Positions 1 through 12,753 of a stretch of 64,000 nucleotides of DNA are shown piece after piece. Source of the stretch: Roseateles aquatilis (lineage in GTDB: Bacteria; Pseudomonadota; Gammaproteobacteria; Burkholderiales; Burkholderiaceae_C); the NCBI RefSeq assembly GCF_002205645.1, contig NZ_NIOF01000020.1, forward strand, positions 48,284-112,283, given 5' to 3'. Under the pieces are notes generated by a model. The model was not told the origin of the DNA and made no database searches. It saw nothing but the letters and a program-made list of their open reading frames with translations. A program made the position numbers and the translations under genes. The number at the start of each line of letters is the position of its first letter. Within the stretch, counting starts at the first letter, position 1.

Positions 1-1
1 G

Positions 2-2536
<2,535 letters not shown>

Positions 2537-2579
2537 TCGTCCGCACCGCACAACGACCAAGATTCAGGAGAAAGCCGCC

Positions 2580-4067
2580 ATGGGAAAAGTCACCGGCTTC
2601 ATGGAGTACGCGCGTCTGGAAGAGGGCTACGAGCCCGTCGACACGCGTCTGAAGAACTACAAGGAATTCGTCATCGGCTTGAATGTCGAGCAGGCGAAGC
2701 AGCAGGGCGCCCGCTGCATGGACTGCGGCACGCCGTTCTGCAACAGCGGTTGCCCGGTCAACAACATCATTCCGGACTTCAACGACCTTGTGTACCGAGG
2801 CGGGGACACGGACTGGAAGCACGCGATCGCGGTGCTGCACTCGACCAATAACTTCCCCGAGTTCACCGGCCGCATCTGCCCCGCGCCATGCGAGGCCGCC
2901 TGCACGCTGAACGTCAACGACGACGCGGTCGGCATCAAGTCGATCGAGCACGCGATCATCGATCGCGCCTGGTCCGAGGGGTGGGTGCAGCCGCGTCCGC
3001 CCAAGGCGGGCACGGGCAAGACGGTCGCCATCGTCGGCTCCGGCCCGGCCGGCCTGGCGGCGGCGCAGCAATTGGCGCGCGTCGGCCACGCCGTCACCGT
3101 GTTCGAGAAGAACGATCGCGTCGGCGGCCTGCTGCGTTACGGCATCCCCGACTTCAAGATGGAGAAGAGCCACATCGATCGTCGCGTCGCGCAGATGGAG
3201 GCCGAGGGTGTTGTCTTCCGCACCGGCGTGATGGTGGCGCATCTGCCCGAGGGCTCGAAGGTCACCAACTGGGCCAAGGACGTGGTGACGGCTGACGAGC
3301 TGATGCAGCAGTTCGACGCGGTGCTGCTGGCCGGCGGCGCGGAACAGTCCCGCGACCTGCCGGTGCCGGGACGTGATCTGGCTGGCATTCACTTCGCGAT
3401 GGAGTTCCTGCCGCAGCAGAACAAGCTCAACGCCGGCGACAAGCTCAAGGCGCAACTGCGCGCCGACGGCAAGCACGTGATCGTCATCGGCGGCGGCGAC
3501 ACCGGCAGCGATTGCGTCGGCACCAGCAACCGCCATGGCGCGAAGAGCGTCACCCAGTTCGAGCTGATGGCGCAGCCGCCCGAGGTCGAGGACCGGCCGA
3601 TGACCTGGCCGTACTGGCCGATCAAGCTGCGCACGTCGTCCAGCCACGAGGAAGGCTGTGAGCGCGAGTTCGCGATCGCGACCAAGGAGTTCGTCGGCGG
3701 CGAGGGCAAGGACAAGGGCAAGGTCGTCGGCGTGAAGACGGTGCGCGTCGAATGGACCAACGGCAAGATGGTCGAGGTGCCGGGCACCGAGCAGGTGCTC
3801 AAGGCCGACCTGGTGTTGCTGGCGATGGGCTTCGTCAGTCCGGTCGCGGCGATCGTCGATGCGTTCGGCGTGACCAAGGATGCGCGCGGCAATGCGAAGG
3901 CGACGACCGACTTCCACGGCGGGTACCGGACCAACGTCGCCAAGGTGTTCGCCGCGGGGGACATGCGAAGGGGCCAATCCCTGGTGGTGTGGGCCATCCG
4001 CGAAGGCCGGCAGGCGGCGCGGTCGGTGGACGAGTTCCTGATGGGGGAGAGCGAGTTGCCACGGTGA
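2580..4067 (+). CDS. gltD: Glutamate synthase small subunit
   Basis: Small (beta) subunit of glutamate synthase, 495 residues. It oxidises NADPH and passes electrons through FAD and Fe-S clusters to GltB. Cysteines at residues 46, 49, 54, 58 and 100, 104, 108 form the two N-terminal 4Fe-4S ligand groups. A Rossmann FAD motif [10 protein letters not shown] lies at about 151-160, and an NADPH motif [10 protein letters not shown] lies near residue 303. The start is set by AGGAGA about 8 nt upstream of ATG and by the conserved N-terminus [10 protein letters not shown]. Length is normal for the family. Confidence 0.97.
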   Translation: MGKVTGFMEYARLEEGYEPVDTRLKNYKEFVIGLNVEQAKQQGARCMDCGTPFCNSGCPVNNIIPDFNDLVYRGGDTDWKHAIAVLHSTNNFPEFTGRICPAPCEAACTLNVNDDAVGIKSIEHAIIDRAWSEGWVQPRPPKAGTGKTVAIVGSGPAGLAAAQQLARVGHAVTVFEKNDRVGGLLRYGIPDFKMEKSHIDRRVAQMEAEGVVFRTGVMVAHLPEGSKVTNWAKDVVTADELMQQFDAVLLAGGAEQSRDLPVPGRDLAGIHFAMEFLPQQNKLNAGDKLKAQLRADGKHVIVIGGGDTGSDCVGTSNRHGAKSVTQFELMAQPPEVEDRPMTWPYWPIKLRTSSSHEEGCEREFAIATKEFVGGEGKDKGKVVGVKTVRVEWTNGKMVEVPGTEQVLKADLVLLAMGFVSPVAAIVDAFGVTKDARGNAKATTDFHGGYRTNVAKVFAAGDMRRGQSLVVWAIREGRQAARSVDEFLMGESELPR

Positions 4068-4095
4068 CCCGTGGCCCTGCGTTCACCGAGCATGC

Positions 4096-4265
4096 CGGAG
4101 GAAGTCGCGAGACGCCGGCCTCATAGGTCCCACAATCGGTCGTCATCCCCCGGCTCCCTCCGGCGGGACGAGCCGCGCGACGGAGGAAGTCGCGAGACGC
4201 CGGTCTCATAGGTCCCACAATCGGCCGTCGTTCCGCGGCTCCCTCCGGCAGGACGAGCCGCGCGA
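4096..4265. repeat. Two tandem copies of an 85-bp intergenic repeat
   Basis: Positions 4096-4180 and 4181-4265 are near-identical copies, both starting CGGAGGAAGTCGCGAGACGC and ending GACGAGCCGCGCGA, with only a few substitutions. They lie between the convergent genes gltD and pilY1 and look like a recent tandem duplication. I see no gene in them. Confidence 0.85.
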
Positions 4266-4303
4266 TCACCCGATTCGTTCAAGCCCCCGAGATCGCACGA
4301 AAA

Positions 4304-4327
4304 GAAAGCCCGGCATGCCGGGCTTTC
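4304..4327. terminator. Bidirectional terminator between gltD and pilY1
   Basis: A perfect 24-bp palindrome with arms GAAAGCCCGGCA and TGCCGGGCTTTC sits between two convergent genes. A-rich sequence on the left and a short T-run on the right let it serve both strands. Confidence 0.8.
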
Positions 4328-4354
4328 GTCGTTGCGGGAGGCGTCAGCGTGACG

Positions 4355-7300
4355 TCACAGCGTGCCGCCCGTCGCGTTGCGCAGCGGAACCTCGCGCCAG
4401 TTCAGGAGCTTGGTGCCGTAGCCGGCCGGGGGGTTGACCGCGGCGCCGCAGTTCGTGCCGACGCATTGGAAGGGGGAGGAGGAGGTGTTCGTGCTGGCGG
4501 TGGAGCCGCTGATGTTGAGCACCACGTCCTTGTCGGTCGACACGAAGGTCAGGTCGGTGACCGCGAAACCCGGATCCACGTAGGCCGCGTTGTTGGCGAA
4601 CTGCGTCCGTCCGTTGCCCAGGTCCAGCGCGTAGACGATGCTGCTGCCCGACGGTGAGCACGGGTTGGAGTTGTTGGGCACGGTCGCCGCGAACGAGACG
4701 ATGCCGCCGAAGTAGGCCGGGTCGTTGATGATGCGGTAGCCGCTGGCCACGTTCAGGTACCAACCGGCCTCGGTGCTGTAGTCGATGGTCACGGGCTGCG
4801 TGACGTCGGTGAGCTGATGCAGCTGGCCCACGCCGATCGGGAAGTTCATGCCCGACGGCAGGTCTGCCGAGCTGTTGAACTTGCCCGCCGAACCGTCGAT
4901 CACCGCGTACATCCGCTGGGTCTGCGTGCTGTTGATGTCGGTCGCATCGAGCAGCTTGCCGGTACCGAAGGTCACGTAGCGGCGGTTGGAGGTGGGCTGG
5001 ACCACCGGCAGGACATGCGAGGTGATGGGCTGCAGCACGCCGGCGGCGTCGGTCGCGCGGACCACCTTCACCGGCGCCGGATAGCCGCCCGACGAGTTGC
5101 GCAGGTCGAAGCGCCAGACGCTGCCGCGCAGATCGCCGGCGTACACGGACTCGGCCTGCGCCGAGGTCAGGTCGGGATAGAAGGCCGTCAACTGCGTCAT
5201 GCCGGACGGGCTGGTCGGGCTGCCGTCGTCCTGCGCGGGCAGGTTGCCGGTCGGCGTGTCGATGCGGGTGAGCAGCGCGCCGGTGCGTGCGTTCAGCACG
5301 TACAGGTGGTTCTGGCCCGACGGGTTGTTCAGGCCGGCCGGCACCAGCACCACCCAGCCGTACTGGGCGATCTTGGTGACCAGCGGCTGGCCGAAGGTGT
5401 AGCCCATGTCGCCGTCGGTGAACTCCCACAGCACCTTGGTCGCGGCGACGGCTTCGGAGGAGATGCCGCCGACGCTGGTCACGTCCAGCGCATAGATGCT
5501 CTTGCCGCCCTTGCCCATGCCGCCGACGACGATGGAGCGCCAGTCAGTGCCGGTGCCGCCGGCGGTGCGGCCGAAGTCCACGTCCATCGTGACCGGAGGC
5601 GCATCGACCATGTAGTAATGGTTGAAGTTGGGGTTGCCGATCGACTGCAGACCGTTGACCGCCGGCGTGTTGGTGGGGCCGTTGAAGACGGGGCTGGGCA
5701 CGTATGCGAAGAGCTCCTTGCCGGCGGTGCTGCCCGTCAGCGATCCGTCGATCACGTGCACCACGCCCTGGTTGGTAGGCGCGATGACCACGTTGGCGCG
5801 ACTGGCGTTGGCGATCTTGTAGGCGTTGTAGCCCGGGTTGGTCACCTCCGACAGGCTGAGCGACGGCGGGCCGACCACCACCAGCTTGGCGTTCACGATG
5901 TCGCCCACGAGGTTGGTGCGGGTGCGGTAGGCCTTGGAGCTGTTGGCGACGGTGGAGTTCTGCTCCTGGCTGCGGTCGCCACGCAGGTAGTTCAGGTAGT
6001 CGCTGGAGTCGTTGCCGCTGCGATAGGTGGTGTCCAGCGCGGTGGACTGCGCCGAGCTGATGCTGGCCAGGCGGAACGGCACCGCCAGCCGCGTCGACGA
6101 GTGCACGGTGACCATGAAGCGGCCCGTGTCCCAGCCGCTGCCGCCCGCCTGCGCACCCAGCTTGTCGGCGAAGCGCCAGCTGTCGTTGCTGGAGACGGTG
6201 GCCGTGCTCGGGTTGTAGGCCAGCGTGCTGGCGACGACGTCGCCCGACCAACTGCCCGCGTCGTACTGGGCCGAGTAATTGGCCACGCCCGCGGTGGTGA
6301 TGCTTTGCTGCGCGGTGGAGAAGGCCGTGGAGTAAGCCTTCATCCGCGAAGCGATGCTCGCGAACGCCGCCGACAGCCCGCTCACCATCAAGTCGGCACG
6401 GGCCGCCGTGAAGTAGGTGTCCGGGCGCAACTGGCCGCCGACGGTGTCGGTCGACGGGCCGGTGTGCCACCAGGCCGTGGGAATGTCCGTCGTGCGCGTC
6501 AGCGGGTTGTAGTCGGACGGCACGATGAAGGCACCGTACTTGGTGGCCAGGTAGTACTGGTTGTTGGACTTGTAGGTGGAGTTCTCCAGCACGTCCAGCC
6601 AGTAAGTCTGGACGGTCTGCTTGCCGGCGGACTTGATGTCGATGTCGGGCCGGATGTCGGTCGTGTTGGCCCAGTAGGCCAGTCCCGCCATCAGCGCGCC
6701 GTTGTTGGTGCAGCAGCCGTTGTAGGGGGACTGCGAGGACAGCCCGCTGATGCCGCTCATCGTGCCGACCAGGTCGGTCCAGGTGAGGGTGTTGATGACG
6801 GTATCGCTGCTGACCTCGACCGGCTGCGCGGGTTCGGACGCGCCGGTGGCGCCGGGCAGGTTGCGGTCGGCGTGGGTGTTGACGTCGCCGATGCCGAGGA
6901 TGAAGTTCTTCTGGCAGGAATACTGGATCGGATCGTCCCAGTTCGAGATCACCGGGAAGCCGTCCGCCCAGGTGGCCTTGGTCGAGTCGCTGGCCGTGCC
7001 GGTGGCGGTATAGGACGCGACGTTGCCGATGTTGCGGTAGTAGCGCAGCACCGTGTAGTAGAGCTCGCCCACCGGGTCGTAGGTCTTGTACGAGCCCGCG
7101 GTGGATCCGAACTTGTTCAGGTAGTTCATCACCCCGCTGTTGATGATCGTCGTGGCGAAGGCGCCCGAGGTCGTGGTCGCGTCGGTGGGGTCCGGATTGA
7201 CCACCATGATGCCGGTGGTCGAATCCCACTCGGCCTTGCCGTTCGCGACCGCGTCACCGCCGGGCACCGGCTGCGTCGGGCCGACGAACTTCTGGCGCGC

Positions 7301-8182
7301 GCGCAGCACCCCGCCGTCGCGGCTCAGGTTGCCGTCGTTCAGATAGCCGAAGGCGCTGAAGCGGATCTGGTTGGCGTACTGCTGGATCAGGCCCTCGGGC
7401 TTGTAGTTGGCGCCGTTGGAGTAGCTCTTGCAGTTGGCTTCCAGGTAGCTGACGCCCAGGGTCTTGTCGCAGACGCGCGTCCGGATCGAGAGAACGTAGG
7501 ACGTGCTGTCGGCCCAGGGCGACGCGCTCGGGTCGAACGCGGTGCCGCTGCCGCTGTTGTTGTTGCCGGTGCGCGTGATGCGCATGTTGGCGCCCAGCCC
7601 CTGGATGCGAATCTTGATGCCGGACCAGCCCAGCGGCGTGGCGCCCGCCAGCACCGTCGTCACGTTCGTCATCGACCGGTCCGGGAAGTTGCTCGTGCCG
7701 CCCTGGCCGCTGGCGTAGGCCTTCTCCAGGATGGTGGCGTAGGTGTAGTCGCCGACGCGGTAGCCGCCGGTCAGCGCCCAGCGGAACGGGTCGATGGTCT
7801 GCATCGACGCCCAGTTCAGGAAGTTGCCGCTCCACTTGTTGCTGCAGACGTGCGCCACGGCCGCGGCGGCGGGCGCGAAGTGATCGAAGGGAATCGGCTG
7901 CGTGCCGCTGGTGGTGGCCAGCCGGTAGTCGTAGCACTTGTCCGGATCGAAGTAGCCCAGGTAGGTGGACACCGGGTTGTAGGCCGTGTCCAGGTGGGCG
8001 TTGCTGACCGCGGTCGGGAACTCCACCGACAGGGCCAGCGCCAGGTTGCCCGGCACGGACACGGAGGCGAACACCGGCTTGTCGGCCAGCAGCGTCTGGG
8101 CCTGGGCGACGAGCGCCGTGGCGGCCAGCGCCGTCGCGACGGCGGAGCCGGTCAGGCACGCGCGGAGGGAGGAAGTGGGCAT
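4355..8182 (-). CDS. pilY1: PilY1-like type IV pilus tip adhesin/assembly protein
   Basis: 1275-residue secreted protein. It has a Sec signal peptide (about residues 1-29, ending LVAQAQ), a large divergent N-terminal region and a C-terminal PilY1 beta-propeller domain. The propeller is recognisable from blocks such as WEFTDGDMGYTFGQP, YVLNARTGALLTRID and YAGDLRGSVWRFDL. In known systems PilY1 sits at the pilus tip, primes assembly with the minor pilins and often binds calcium. It is the last gene of the minus-strand pilE-fimT-pilV-pilW-pilX-pilY1 operon and starts 12 nt after pilX. The N-terminal half is the variable, ligand-binding part in this family. Confidence 0.93.
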   Translation of the reverse strand: MPTSSLRACLTGSAVATALAATALVAQAQTLLADKPVFASVSVPGNLALALSVEFPTAVSNAHLDTAYNPVSTYLGYFDPDKCYDYRLATTSGTQPIPFDHFAPAAAAVAHVCSNKWSGNFLNWASMQTIDPFRWALTGGYRVGDYTYATILEKAYASGQGGTSNFPDRSMTNVTTVLAGATPLGWSGIKIRIQGLGANMRITRTGNNNSGSGTAFDPSASPWADSTSYVLSIRTRVCDKTLGVSYLEANCKSYSNGANYKPEGLIQQYANQIRFSAFGYLNDGNLSRDGGVLRARQKFVGPTQPVPGGDAVANGKAEWDSTTGIMVVNPDPTDATTTSGAFATTIINSGVMNYLNKFGSTAGSYKTYDPVGELYYTVLRYYRNIGNVASYTATGTASDSTKATWADGFPVISNWDDPIQYSCQKNFILGIGDVNTHADRNLPGATGASEPAQPVEVSSDTVINTLTWTDLVGTMSGISGLSSQSPYNGCCTNNGALMAGLAYWANTTDIRPDIDIKSAGKQTVQTYWLDVLENSTYKSNNQYYLATKYGAFIVPSDYNPLTRTTDIPTAWWHTGPSTDTVGGQLRPDTYFTAARADLMVSGLSAAFASIASRMKAYSTAFSTAQQSITTAGVANYSAQYDAGSWSGDVVASTLAYNPSTATVSSNDSWRFADKLGAQAGGSGWDTGRFMVTVHSSTRLAVPFRLASISSAQSTALDTTYRSGNDSSDYLNYLRGDRSQEQNSTVANSSKAYRTRTNLVGDIVNAKLVVVGPPSLSLSEVTNPGYNAYKIANASRANVVIAPTNQGVVHVIDGSLTGSTAGKELFAYVPSPVFNGPTNTPAVNGLQSIGNPNFNHYYMVDAPPVTMDVDFGRTAGGTGTDWRSIVVGGMGKGGKSIYALDVTSVGGISSEAVAATKVLWEFTDGDMGYTFGQPLVTKIAQYGWVVLVPAGLNNPSGQNHLYVLNARTGALLTRIDTPTGNLPAQDDGSPTSPSGMTQLTAFYPDLTSAQAESVYAGDLRGSVWRFDLRNSSGGYPAPVKVVRATDAAGVLQPITSHVLPVVQPTSNRRYVTFGTGKLLDATDINSTQTQRMYAVIDGSAGKFNSSADLPSGMNFPIGVGQLHQLTDVTQPVTIDYSTEAGWYLNVASGYRIINDPAYFGGIVSFAATVPNNSNPCSPSGSSIVYALDLGNGRTQFANNAAYVDPGFAVTDLTFVSTDKDVVLNISGSTASTNTSSSPFQCVGTNCGAAVNPPAGYGTKLLNWREVPLRNATGGTL

Positions 8183-8194
8183 CGGAAACCTCGA

Positions 8195-8824
8195 TCAGTT
8201 CTGGGTCGTGAACGTCGTCTGGTAGAACGAGTACGCGTTGTGCGGTCCCCTGACGCGCACGGTGATGCGGTAGGTCGGTTGCGGTGGCACCACCGGGTTC
8301 TTGAGGTTGGAACCCGAGTTGCTGGAGCGTCCCAGCACCTGGCAGTTGCCGACGCTGAACGCGCCCGCGGTCGAGCACAGGCGCTCGATCAGGTAATGCA
8401 GCTGGATGCCGTCGTCGGGCAGCGTGATGGCGTTGGCCACGTTGCCGGCGCCGTTCAGGCCGTCCACGTCGGTCATGTTCAGCATCGCGGTCGGAATGCC
8501 CGAGGCGTCGCTCGCGAGCAGCGTCGCGCTGTAGTTGAACGCCGCGTTGCTGGACTGGCGCGACGCGGCGGTGGACAGGTTGCCGGTCGCGAGCGATGTT
8601 GTGGCGGCGCGGATGGCGCGTTCGGCCTGGTTGGCCATGTCGCGCTTGAAGCCGAAGTTGCCGGCGTTGAGCAGCGACACGTTCATCGACCGCATCGTGG
8701 CGGCCGCACCGATCAACAGCACGGCCAACGTGATCAGGGCGATGACCATGATCACGCCGCGCTCGCGCGAGGCCGCGCGCCGTCGGGCGATCGGTGCGAC
8801 ATGGCGAAGGGAAGGGGGGAGCAT
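8195..8824 (-). CDS. pilX: Minor pilin PilX
   Basis: About 209 residues with a basic leader (SRERG) followed by a single hydrophobic helix VIMVIALITLAVLLIGAA, as in PilX minor pilins, and a C-rich C-terminal domain. I chose the ATG preceded by AAGGA at 8-nt spacing; an in-frame ATG 18 nt upstream lacks a ribosome site. PilX normally joins PilV, PilW, FimU/FimT and PilY1 in the initiation complex at the pilus tip. Placement between pilW and pilY1 supports the name more than sequence does, since PilX is poorly conserved. Confidence 0.85.
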   Translation of the reverse strand: MLPPSLRHVAPIARRRAASRERGVIMVIALITLAVLLIGAAATMRSMNVSLLNAGNFGFKRDMANQAERAIRAATTSLATGNLSTAASRQSSNAAFNYSATLLASDASGIPTAMLNMTDVDGLNGAGNVANAITLPDDGIQLHYLIERLCSTAGAFSVGNCQVLGRSSNSGSNLKNPVVPPQPTYRITVRVRGPHNAYSFYQTTFTTQN

Positions 8825-8861
8825 CGACGGAATCCTTGTCATGGGGCGGTCGAACGCGGCA

Positions 8862-10055
8862 TCAGGGCGGCGGGGTGCGGGACGGCGATGCGACGACCGC
8901 GTTGCGGATGGGCACCGTGAATTCCACGACCTTGTAGTTGCGCTTCTGTTCGTCGGCGGACACCGGCAGGGTGACCTGCATGCCGGCGGGCAGGCTCGAG
9001 AACAGCGTGAAGGACGACGGCGAGACCTGGGTGTTGTCCTCGATCCGGTCGCCCCGCATCAGCATGGCGACACGGACGGCGACGATCTGCTGCATCGCGG
9101 TCGCGGCGGCGGCCGTGGACGCGTTCATGTTGGCGACGGTGTAGGTCCCGGTTTCCGGTACGGCCCAGCTGTCGACGATGCCGTTCATGGTCGAGCTGAT
9201 GCCGTAGCGCACGCGCAGATTCATCACGCCTTCGGCCAGCGGCACCGGTTGATCGGCATTGCCCGGCATGTTGTTCAGGCGCAGCAGGTCATAGCCGACC
9301 AGCTGTTGCGCGGCGTTGATGCCCAGCAACTGGAAACGGGGCGTGTTGCCGCTCTGGTTGCCCAGGTTCACCAGGTTGGTCGTGACGCCGCTGGTGCCGT
9401 AGGACACGATGTTCGGCCCGATCGCGCCGCTGAAGTACGGGCCGCCGAAGTCGACCGAGGGCGCCGCGCCGCCGACGTACCCGGCCGCCGCCTGCACCAC
9501 CATGCAGGGACGTGGCGCGGGCTCGGTGAGCAGCATCAGATCGCCGCCGCGGATGCCCAGCGTGTTGTTCAGCTGGAGCGAGTTGGCGCCGACGCTGTTC
9601 AGGCGCACCTCCATCGGGGCCTCGCTCAGTCCGGCGGAGGCGGTCATGACCTGGATGATGTCGGACCCGCCGGTGCCCGCGCCGGCGTAGACCATGATCG
9701 GGATCGCCGACACGTTGGTGGAGACCGTGGCGAAGGGCGCGGGGAACGCGCCGTTGCGCGGCAGGATCACGGTGCCGTTGACGGCCGCGTTGATCAGGCA
9801 GCCCAGCGCGCCGGTGTTCTGGAGGAAGCCGGAACCGGCGCTGCGCAGTTGCCGGTCCATGTCGTAGGCGACATAGCTGATGTTGAGCGCCAGGTCGGAG
9901 GTCGTGGCGGTGCGGCGCTTGGACGTCTCGTACCGGTTCATGATGATGCCGAGCGCGGCGATCAGCACCAGGCCGATGGTCATCGAGATCAGCAGCTCCA
10001 CCAGGGTGAAGCCGCCGGAGCGGCGCGCGACGCGGGGCAGGTGGGGGATGGGCAT
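8862..10055 (-). CDS. pilW: Minor pilin PilW
   Basis: 397-residue prepilin-like protein. The class III signal peptide has the cleavage site after Gly15 (SGG/FTLVELLIS), with Glu at +5 of the mature protein, then the N-terminal assembly helix. The remaining 350 residues form a large globular domain typical of PilW, the biggest minor pilin. The start lies 1 nt after the pilV stop, so translation is probably coupled. Processing is expected by the PilD encoded at 24 kb. Confidence 0.92.
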   Translation of the reverse strand: MPIPHLPRVARRSGGFTLVELLISMTIGLVLIAALGIIMNRYETSKRRTATTSDLALNISYVAYDMDRQLRSAGSGFLQNTGALGCLINAAVNGTVILPRNGAFPAPFATVSTNVSAIPIMVYAGAGTGGSDIIQVMTASAGLSEAPMEVRLNSVGANSLQLNNTLGIRGGDLMLLTEPAPRPCMVVQAAAGYVGGAAPSVDFGGPYFSGAIGPNIVSYGTSGVTTNLVNLGNQSGNTPRFQLLGINAAQQLVGYDLLRLNNMPGNADQPVPLAEGVMNLRVRYGISSTMNGIVDSWAVPETGTYTVANMNASTAAAATAMQQIVAVRVAMLMRGDRIEDNTQVSPSSFTLFSSLPAGMQVTLPVSADEQKRNYKVVEFTVPIRNAVVASPSRTPPP

Positions 10056-10056
10056 G

Positions 10057-10455
10057 TCAGTTCAGACGCACGTCGGTGGTGTACTGGCGCGCGGCGCCGG
10101 ACGTGGTGGTCCACGTGATCGTGATCGTGGCCACCCGGTTGACCACGACCAGCGTGCCTTGCGCGTTGGGCAGGCCGGACTGCGTCTGATCCGCCACGCG
10201 CGCCTGCCAGGCGGCCAGCGTCGGGGGAATGGGCACGTTGCTGATCCACATGTCGCTGGTCAGGTCCGCGGCCAGCATCGCGGCGCGCAGGTTGTCCTCG
10301 GTGCCCACGGAAGCCTGCGAGGCACGGGCCATCAGCGTGACCAGGCCGACGATGCCGGTGGTCATGACCAGCATGGCGACCATCAGTTCGATCAGCGTCA
10401 TGCCGCGCGCGCCGGCACGGCGCGGGCGCTGGGAAGGCCGGGGAGTGGGGGCCAT
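10057..10455 (-). CDS. pilV: Minor pilin PilV
   Basis: 132-residue minor pilin with prepilin motif GARG/MTLIELMVAMLVM, cleavage predicted after Gly18 and Glu at +5. The ATG chosen is 4 nt after the fimT stop. A longer in-frame start would overlap fimT by about 75 nt and add a proline-rich leader unlike the family. It acts with FimT, PilW and PilX to prime the type IV pilus. Confidence 0.87.
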   Translation of the reverse strand: MAPTPRPSQRPRRAGARGMTLIELMVAMLVMTTGIVGLVTLMARASQASVGTEDNLRAAMLAADLTSDMWISNVPIPPTLAAWQARVADQTQSGLPNAQGTLVVVNRVATITITWTTTSGAARQYTTDVRLN

Positions 10456-10459
10456 GGTG

Positions 10460-11110
10460 TCAGTTGGAGTTGGTGTAGGACACCCCGGCGGCGGGGCAGC
10501 CGTCGGGCAGCGTCGAGGACTGGACGCGATCACGGTCGCACAACCGCACGCTGCCGCCCAGCGCGACCCAGACCGACAGCCGCTTGAGGTTGCTGGCGCT
10601 GACGGAGGTGTCGATCCAGTAGACGATCTGGCCGGTGGCCGGCACGTTGCAGGTGGAGGCCCCGCTGACCGGGTTGTTCAACGCCACCGGCCGCCCGCTC
10701 GGTCCGAAGCACACCGCCAGCGGACCGTTGATGGTCAGGTTGGCGGTCAGGTCCGTCATCGAGCCGCATTGAGCGGGCTGGCTGACCGCGCCGCCGGCCT
10801 CGGTGATCGCGATGTTGGGAATGACCTTGACGATCCAGTACTGGCCGCCGGCCGACGCGGCTTCGTTGCCGGTGCAGGTCGACTGCGAGGTGCGATAGAA
10901 GACCACCGGCTGGTAGCTCTTGACCGCCTCGGCCTGCGCCAGGCGCAGGCTGGTGGCCAGGCCACTGCCGGCCGTGCGGATCTGCGCGTTGGCGGACCAG
11001 GTTCGGATCGCTGGCGCCGCGAGCGCCGTCGACAGGCCGATGATCGCGATCACGATCATCAGCTCGATCAACGAGAACCCGCGACCGGCGCGGCGACCCG
11101 AGGTCAGCAT
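10460..11110 (-). CDS. fimT: GspH/FimT-family minor pilin
   Basis: 216 residues with prepilin cleavage motif [17 protein letters not shown] (cleavage after Gly11, Glu at +5) followed by a GspH/FimT-type beta domain with paired cysteines near the C-terminus ([15 protein letters not shown]). Its ATG overlaps the pilE stop by 7 nt (ATGCTGA). FimT/FimU proteins are minor pilins, and some FimT proteins bind DNA for natural transformation. Whether this one does cannot be told from sequence alone. Confidence 0.87.
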   Translation of the reverse strand: MLTSGRRAGRGFSLIELMIVIAIIGLSTALAAPAIRTWSANAQIRTAGSGLATSLRLAQAEAVKSYQPVVFYRTSQSTCTGNEAASAGGQYWIVKVIPNIAITEAGGAVSQPAQCGSMTDLTANLTINGPLAVCFGPSGRPVALNNPVSGASTCNVPATGQIVYWIDTSVSASNLKRLSVWVALGGSVRLCDRDRVQSSTLPDGCPAAGVSYTNSN

Positions 11111-11562
11111 GTGTCGCCCTTGCGCATCAGCCACTTGGACGTGCAGGTGTTCCAGCCGGTCGGCGCCGCGTCGGTGGAGCGCACGTCCGCCTGCGTGATC
11201 GAGAAGCGGAAGGCGCTCATGACGGTGTCCGAGCTGGTGGCCGTGATGGTGTAAGCGGCGGCGGTCGGGGCCGCGCACTGGACGCTGAACTTGCCGAAGG
11301 TTTGGGCTGTCAGGCAGGGGGGCGACGCGCCGCCGCTGGCCGTGTAGGTGCGGAAGTTCTGGAAGTAGGCTTCCATGTCGGCCCGGGCCTGCGTCAGGCC
11401 GGTGGCCGCGTCGGTCAACTGGCCGCGGATCACGTAGTCCCGATAGGCCGGGTAGGCCAACGCGCCCAGGATGCCCACGATGGCCACGACCACCATCAGC
11501 TCGATCAGCGTGAACCCGCGTTGGGCGGACCGGCGCGCCGGCGACAGAAAGTTCCCGAACAT
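11104..11562 (-). CDS. pilE: Type IV pilin PilE (pilin-like, first gene of minor pilin operon)
   Basis: 152-residue pilin with leader cleaved after Gly16 ([18 protein letters not shown]) and the typical following segment [15 protein letters not shown]. Two cysteine pairs are visible ([21 protein letters not shown] and the C-terminal Cys). The start is fixed by AAGGAG 6 nt before ATG. It heads the operon and, as in other Burkholderiales, is probably the small PilE-type minor pilin rather than the major subunit. Confidence 0.9.
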   Translation of the reverse strand: MFGNFLSPARRSAQRGFTLIELMVVVAIVGILGALAYPAYRDYVIRGQLTDAATGLTQARADMEAYFQNFRTYTASGGASPPCLTAQTFGKFSVQCAAPTAAAYTITATSSDTVMSAFRFSITQADVRSTDAAPTGWNTCTSKWLMRKGDTC

Positions 11563-11910
11563 AAGCGCTCCTTGTTTGCGCAAATTATCGGCAGCGACCC
11601 GCCAAAGGCGAGGCCGCTCGTCGTGCCTCGGAACCCGCCCGTCTCGCGGCGGCTTCCGAACGTGACCTCCGTCACGGGCCGCGGCGTGAAAACTTCCACT
11701 GGCGAGCGCCAAGGCACCGAACCGATCGCCGCCGGGCAGAAGCCGCGGGATCGGTCACCATCCGCCGGCGGGCGTCAACCCCCTCTATCGGACTGTCGCG
11801 AAACGCCATCCCCCGCCCCAGGTGCCCTCCGGCATCAATTCAGGCTTTACCCTATGATCCCGGCTCCCGGACGCTTGCCGCCCGGCAGCGTTCCGGATCA
11901 ATCCCAAGAG

Positions 11911-12753
11911 ATGGCATTCACCGATCCCCATTCAACAAAAAACGTCCGTCCACTGATTGAAGTGAAGGATGTCACCGTCGGCTACGGCGACCGGGTCATT
12001 CTGAAAGACGTCAATGTGACGTTGCCGCGCGGCAAGGTGATGGCGTTGATCGGCTCGTCGGGCGGCGGCAAGACGACCTTGCTGCGGCTGCTGACGCGGC
12101 AATTGCGTCCGCAATCCGGTCAGGTGCTGTTCGACGGCCAGGATCTGGCGCCGATGGACCAGGCCCAGTTGTACGCGCAACGCCGACGCATGGGCATGCT
12201 GTTCCAGTTCGGCGCGCTGTTCACCGATCTGAGCGTGTTCGAGAACGTCGCCTTCCCGCTGCGCGAGCACACCCGGCTGTCCGAGCCGATGATCCGCGAC
12301 CTGGTCTTGATGAAGCTCAACGCGGTCGGCCTGCGCGGCTCCCGCGACTTGATGCCCAACGAGGTCTCCGGCGGCATGGCGCGCCGTGTCGCGCTGGCGC
12401 GGGCGATCGCGCTCGACCCCGACCTGGTGCTGTACGACGAACCGTTCGCGGGCCTGGACCCGATCTCGCTGGGCGTGACGGCCCGGCTGATCCGCGACCT
12501 CAACGATGCGCTCGGCCTGACCAGCGTGATCGTCTCGCACGACATCCACGAGACCTTCGGCATCGCCGACCACGTGGTGATGGTGGCCAACGGCGGCGTC
12601 GTCGCCCAGGGCACGCCCGACGAGCTGCGCAACAGCGACAACCCGCTGGTGCATCAGTTCGTGAACGGAGAGTCCGACGGACCGGTGCGTTTCCACCAGC
12701 CCGCCAGTCCCGTCCGCGAGGACTTCGGCCTGCCGCAGGAGGAGTCCGCATGA
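11911..12753 (+). CDS. mlaF: MlaF-type ABC transporter ATPase
   Basis: 280-residue ABC ATPase of the Mla phospholipid transport complex at the inner membrane. Walker A is [10 protein letters not shown], the signature motif VSGGM, and Walker [14 protein letters not shown] followed by the H-loop IVSHD. The unusual GGGKTT and FAGLDPISL signatures are typical of MlaF/Ttg2A. The start was chosen at MAFTDPHS because similarity begins soon after; upstream in-frame sequence is proline-rich and unlike the family. The 3' end overlaps mlaE by 4 nt (ATGA). Confidence 0.93.
   Translation: MAFTDPHSTKNVRPLIEVKDVTVGYGDRVILKDVNVTLPRGKVMALIGSSGGGKTTLLRLLTRQLRPQSGQVLFDGQDLAPMDQAQLYAQRRRMGMLFQFGALFTDLSVFENVAFPLREHTRLSEPMIRDLVLMKLNAVGLRGSRDLMPNEVSGGMARRVALARAIALDPDLVLYDEPFAGLDPISLGVTARLIRDLNDALGLTSVIVSHDIHETFGIADHVVMVANGGVVAQGTPDELRNSDNPLVHQFVNGESDGPVRFHQPASPVREDFGLPQEESA

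Noticed and set aside
4817..8920. Very long open frame on the plus strand opposite pilY1 and pilX
   Set aside because: It is an antisense shadow of GC-rich coding DNA; its protein is Arg/Gly/His-rich low complexity with no domain, while the minus strand encodes clear pilus proteins.
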